From assembly GCA_002385485.1 (NCBI GenBank), contig DGDP01000067.1, positions 3,190 to 9,453 on the forward strand: 6,264 nt of DNA. Reading direction: 5' to 3'. This document shows positions 5,026 through 6,264 of this stretch, one piece after another. Every line of letters begins with the position of its first letter. Position 1 is the first letter of the stretch. The notes below the pieces were generated by a model. It was not told the origin of the DNA. It saw only the letters and a program-made list of their open reading frames with translations, and made no database searches. This stretch comes from Acetomicrobium sp. UBA3949 (lineage in GTDB: Bacteria; Synergistota; Synergistia; Synergistales; Acetomicrobiaceae). The translations under genes were made by a program, and so were the position numbers.

Positions 5026-6178
5026 CCAATTCCGACAGAGCGTTCAAAAAAAACTCTATATCCTCCTCTTCGTTGAAGGGGCCGGGCGAGACCCTCAAGG
5101 CGCCTTCCGGGAAGGTGCCGAGCGTCCTGTGGGCCAGCGGAGCACAGTGCAGCCCCGGACGGGTCTCAATTTTCCACCTGTCGTTAAGCTTAAACGCCAG
5201 CTCGGCGTTATCCCAACCCTTCACGTTAAAGGCGAATACGGGAAGTCTGCCTGCCATGGTCTTCGGCCCGTAAAGGATGACTTCGGGCATACCGAGCAGC
5301 CCATCTAAAAGTTTCTCGCCGAGGCGGTTTGACTTTTCTGCGATATTTTTTATCCCACGAGCATCTATCCAATCGATAGCAGCGCTTAACCCCGCTATTC
5401 CGGGCAAATTGAGGGTGCCGGACTCGAATTTATCGGGCAGTTTATCCGGTTGAACCTCTTCGTGAGAGAAGCTTCCCGTCCCCCCCTCTATAAGGGGAGA
5501 AACAGCTTCGGCAAAGTCAGGTCTCCATACAATTCCCCCCGTGCCCTGGGGGCCCAGCAGCCCTTTATGCCCCGTAAAACATAAAGCAGCTATGTCCCCT
5601 TTGGACACCGATATAGGCAGATGACCGGCAGTTTGGGCGGCATCTATAACCACGGGAAGGCCATAATCGCCACATATACCGCATAAGGTCTCGATATCCT
5701 GAATCGCTCCGCAGACGTTGCTTGCGTGATTTAAGACGATCAGATTTGGCCTGTGTTTTTTTATCTCCTCTTCAAAAAACGAGGGGGACAGGAAGCCATT
5801 TCGGTCGCATTTCATTACGATGACCCTTACGCCTTTTCTTTCCAAGCTTCTGAGGGGCCTTATCACGGCATTGTGCTCCATGGAGGAGGTTAAGACGGTC
5901 ATGTGAGGCCTCAAAAATCCCTTTATGACGACGTTGAGAGCTTCCGTAACGTTGGAAGTAAAGGTCACAAACCTGGGATCCCGATCCGAGTGGCCGTCAA
6001 AAAGGGTCGCAATTTTGGCACGTGCATCGGCGACCAAACCGAGGGTTCTCACGTCTCTGTCGGAAGCGCTTCCCCTGCCAAGATTGGCGCCGGCATTCAG
6101 AATGAAATTCGACATCTCCTCCGCCACCACCCTTGGTTTCGGCCAACTAGTCGCAGCGTTGTTAAGATATAAGGACAC
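5006..6178 (-). CDS. Class V aminotransferase, cysteine desulfurase family
   Basis: This 390-residue PLP enzyme begins LYLNNAATSWPKP, the typical start of NifS/SufS-like desulfurases. Residues (numbered from the 6178 start) include EHNAV with H102 stacking on the cofactor, VVIDAAQTAG with D179 and Q182, and FTGHKGLLGPQGTGG with K205 as the Schiff-base lysine. RPGLHCAPLAH holds C345, the candidate catalytic cysteine, and LRVSPGP holds R362, the expected carboxylate-binding arginine. It resembles the EF2568-type branch, some of whose members sit in selenium/molybdenum hydroxylase loci. Likely activity is sulfur or selenium release from cysteine or selenocysteine; the acceptor is unknown. A GTG at 6187 is in frame but lies within the AGGAGGAG site, so the GTG at 6178, 8 nt downstream of that site, is preferred. 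The 3' end overlaps the HAD gene by 20 bp. Confidence 0.9.
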   Translation of the reverse strand: MSLYLNNAATSWPKPRVVAEEMSNFILNAGANLGRGSASDRDVRTLGLVADARAKIATLFDGHSDRDPRFVTFTSNVTEALNVVIKGFLRPHMTVLTSSMEHNAVIRPLRSLERKGVRVIVMKCDRNGFLSPSFFEEEIKKHRPNLIVLNHASNVCGAIQDIETLCGICGDYGLPVVIDAAQTAGHLPISVSKGDIAALCFTGHKGLLGPQGTGGIVWRPDFAEAVSPLIEGGTGSFSHEEVQPDKLPDKFESGTLNLPGIAGLSAAIDWIDARGIKNIAEKSNRLGEKLLDGLLGMPEVILYGPKTMAGRLPVFAFNVKGWDNAELAFKLNDRWKIETRPGLHCAPLAHRTLGTFPEGALRVSPGPFNEEEDIEFFLNALSELVKDSGE

Positions 6179-6186
6179 TAACCTCA

Positions 6187-6194
6187 CTCCTCCT
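6187..6194 (-). promoter_or_regulatory. Strong ribosome binding site that sets the aminotransferase start
   Basis: On the minus strand AGGAGGAG occupies 6194-6187. The last base of this site is the first base of an in-frame GTG (6187), which therefore cannot be served by it. The next in-frame GTG, at 6178, lies at the ideal 8-nt spacing and leads directly into the conserved SLYLNNAAT sequence. This moves the start three codons downstream of the longest open frame. Confidence 0.75.
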
Positions 6195-6204
6195 GCAGTA
6201 AAAA

Positions 6205-6264
6205 CTAAATATTTTCCAAAACCTTTTTAACTATGAATTCCCCTGCTCTTGGCCTGGCCAAACC
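6205..6264 (-). CDS. C-terminal end of an unidentified upstream gene (partial)
   Basis: The minus strand reads 19 open codons from the right edge, ending in VKKVLENI and a TAG at 6207-6205. The spelled-out tail (GLARPRAGEF and onward) looks protein-like. The TAG lies 26 nt before the aminotransferase GTG, with only the AGGAGGAG site between, as expected inside an operon. I do not recognise the protein. All three frames are open at the edge over this short distance, so the reading rests on position and residue composition only. Confidence 0.4.
   Translation of the reverse strand, partial: GLARPRAGEFIVKKVLENI

Noticed and set aside
6179..6187. GTG at 6187 as the aminotransferase start
   Set aside because: It overlaps the AGGAGGAG ribosome binding site; the GTG at 6178 has proper spacing.
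5903..6230. Plus-strand open frames opposite the aminotransferase
   Set aside because: They are antisense shadows of a gene with complete PLP-enzyme motifs, and their translations show no domain.

Overview
This 6.26 kb window is ordinary bacterial chromosome with dense gene packing, purine-rich ribosome binding sites, several TTG/GTG starts, moderate GC, and frequent AGA/AGG and ATA codons. With the gene set (HD-GYP protein, archaeal/cyanobacterial-type CobT next to a bacterial CobU), this suggests an anaerobic, possibly thermophilic bacterium. Synergistota is a guess from memory, not something the sequence proves. No mobile element, CRISPR array, rRNA or tRNA was recognised.

Layout: (1) 2-421, minus strand, the first 140 residues of a PLP-dependent threonine/serine dehydratase that runs off the left edge. 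(2) 422-616, a divergent regulatory region with apparently overlapping promoters around a perfect AT palindrome, an operator-like inverted repeat, and a roughly 110-nt leader for the rightward genes. (3) 617-4135, plus strand, an HD-GYP protein, then cobT, cobU and cobS. HD-GYP and cobT are 21 bp apart, cobT and cobU overlap by ATGA, and cobS follows after 115 bp that may hold its own promoter. (4) 4201-5025, plus strand, a Cof-type HAD phosphatase. (5) 5006-6178, minus strand, a class V aminotransferase of the cysteine desulfurase family, converging on and overlapping the phosphatase gene by 20 bp. (6) 6205-6264, minus strand, probably the last 19 codons of another gene in the same operon as the aminotransferase.

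How the genes work together: cobU activates adenosylcobinamide to adenosylcobinamide-GDP, cobT makes the alpha-ribotide of the lower-ligand base, and cobS joins the two to give adenosylcobamide phosphate. This is the nucleotide-loop assembly (late and salvage) part of cobamide synthesis. The final phosphatase (CobC) is not recognisable here, and the HAD phosphatase behind cobS is a speculative substitute. The HD-GYP protein at the head of the cluster would normally degrade cyclic-di-GMP. Its link to cobamide synthesis rests only on gene order, and one of its predicted metal ligands is Asn instead of Asp.
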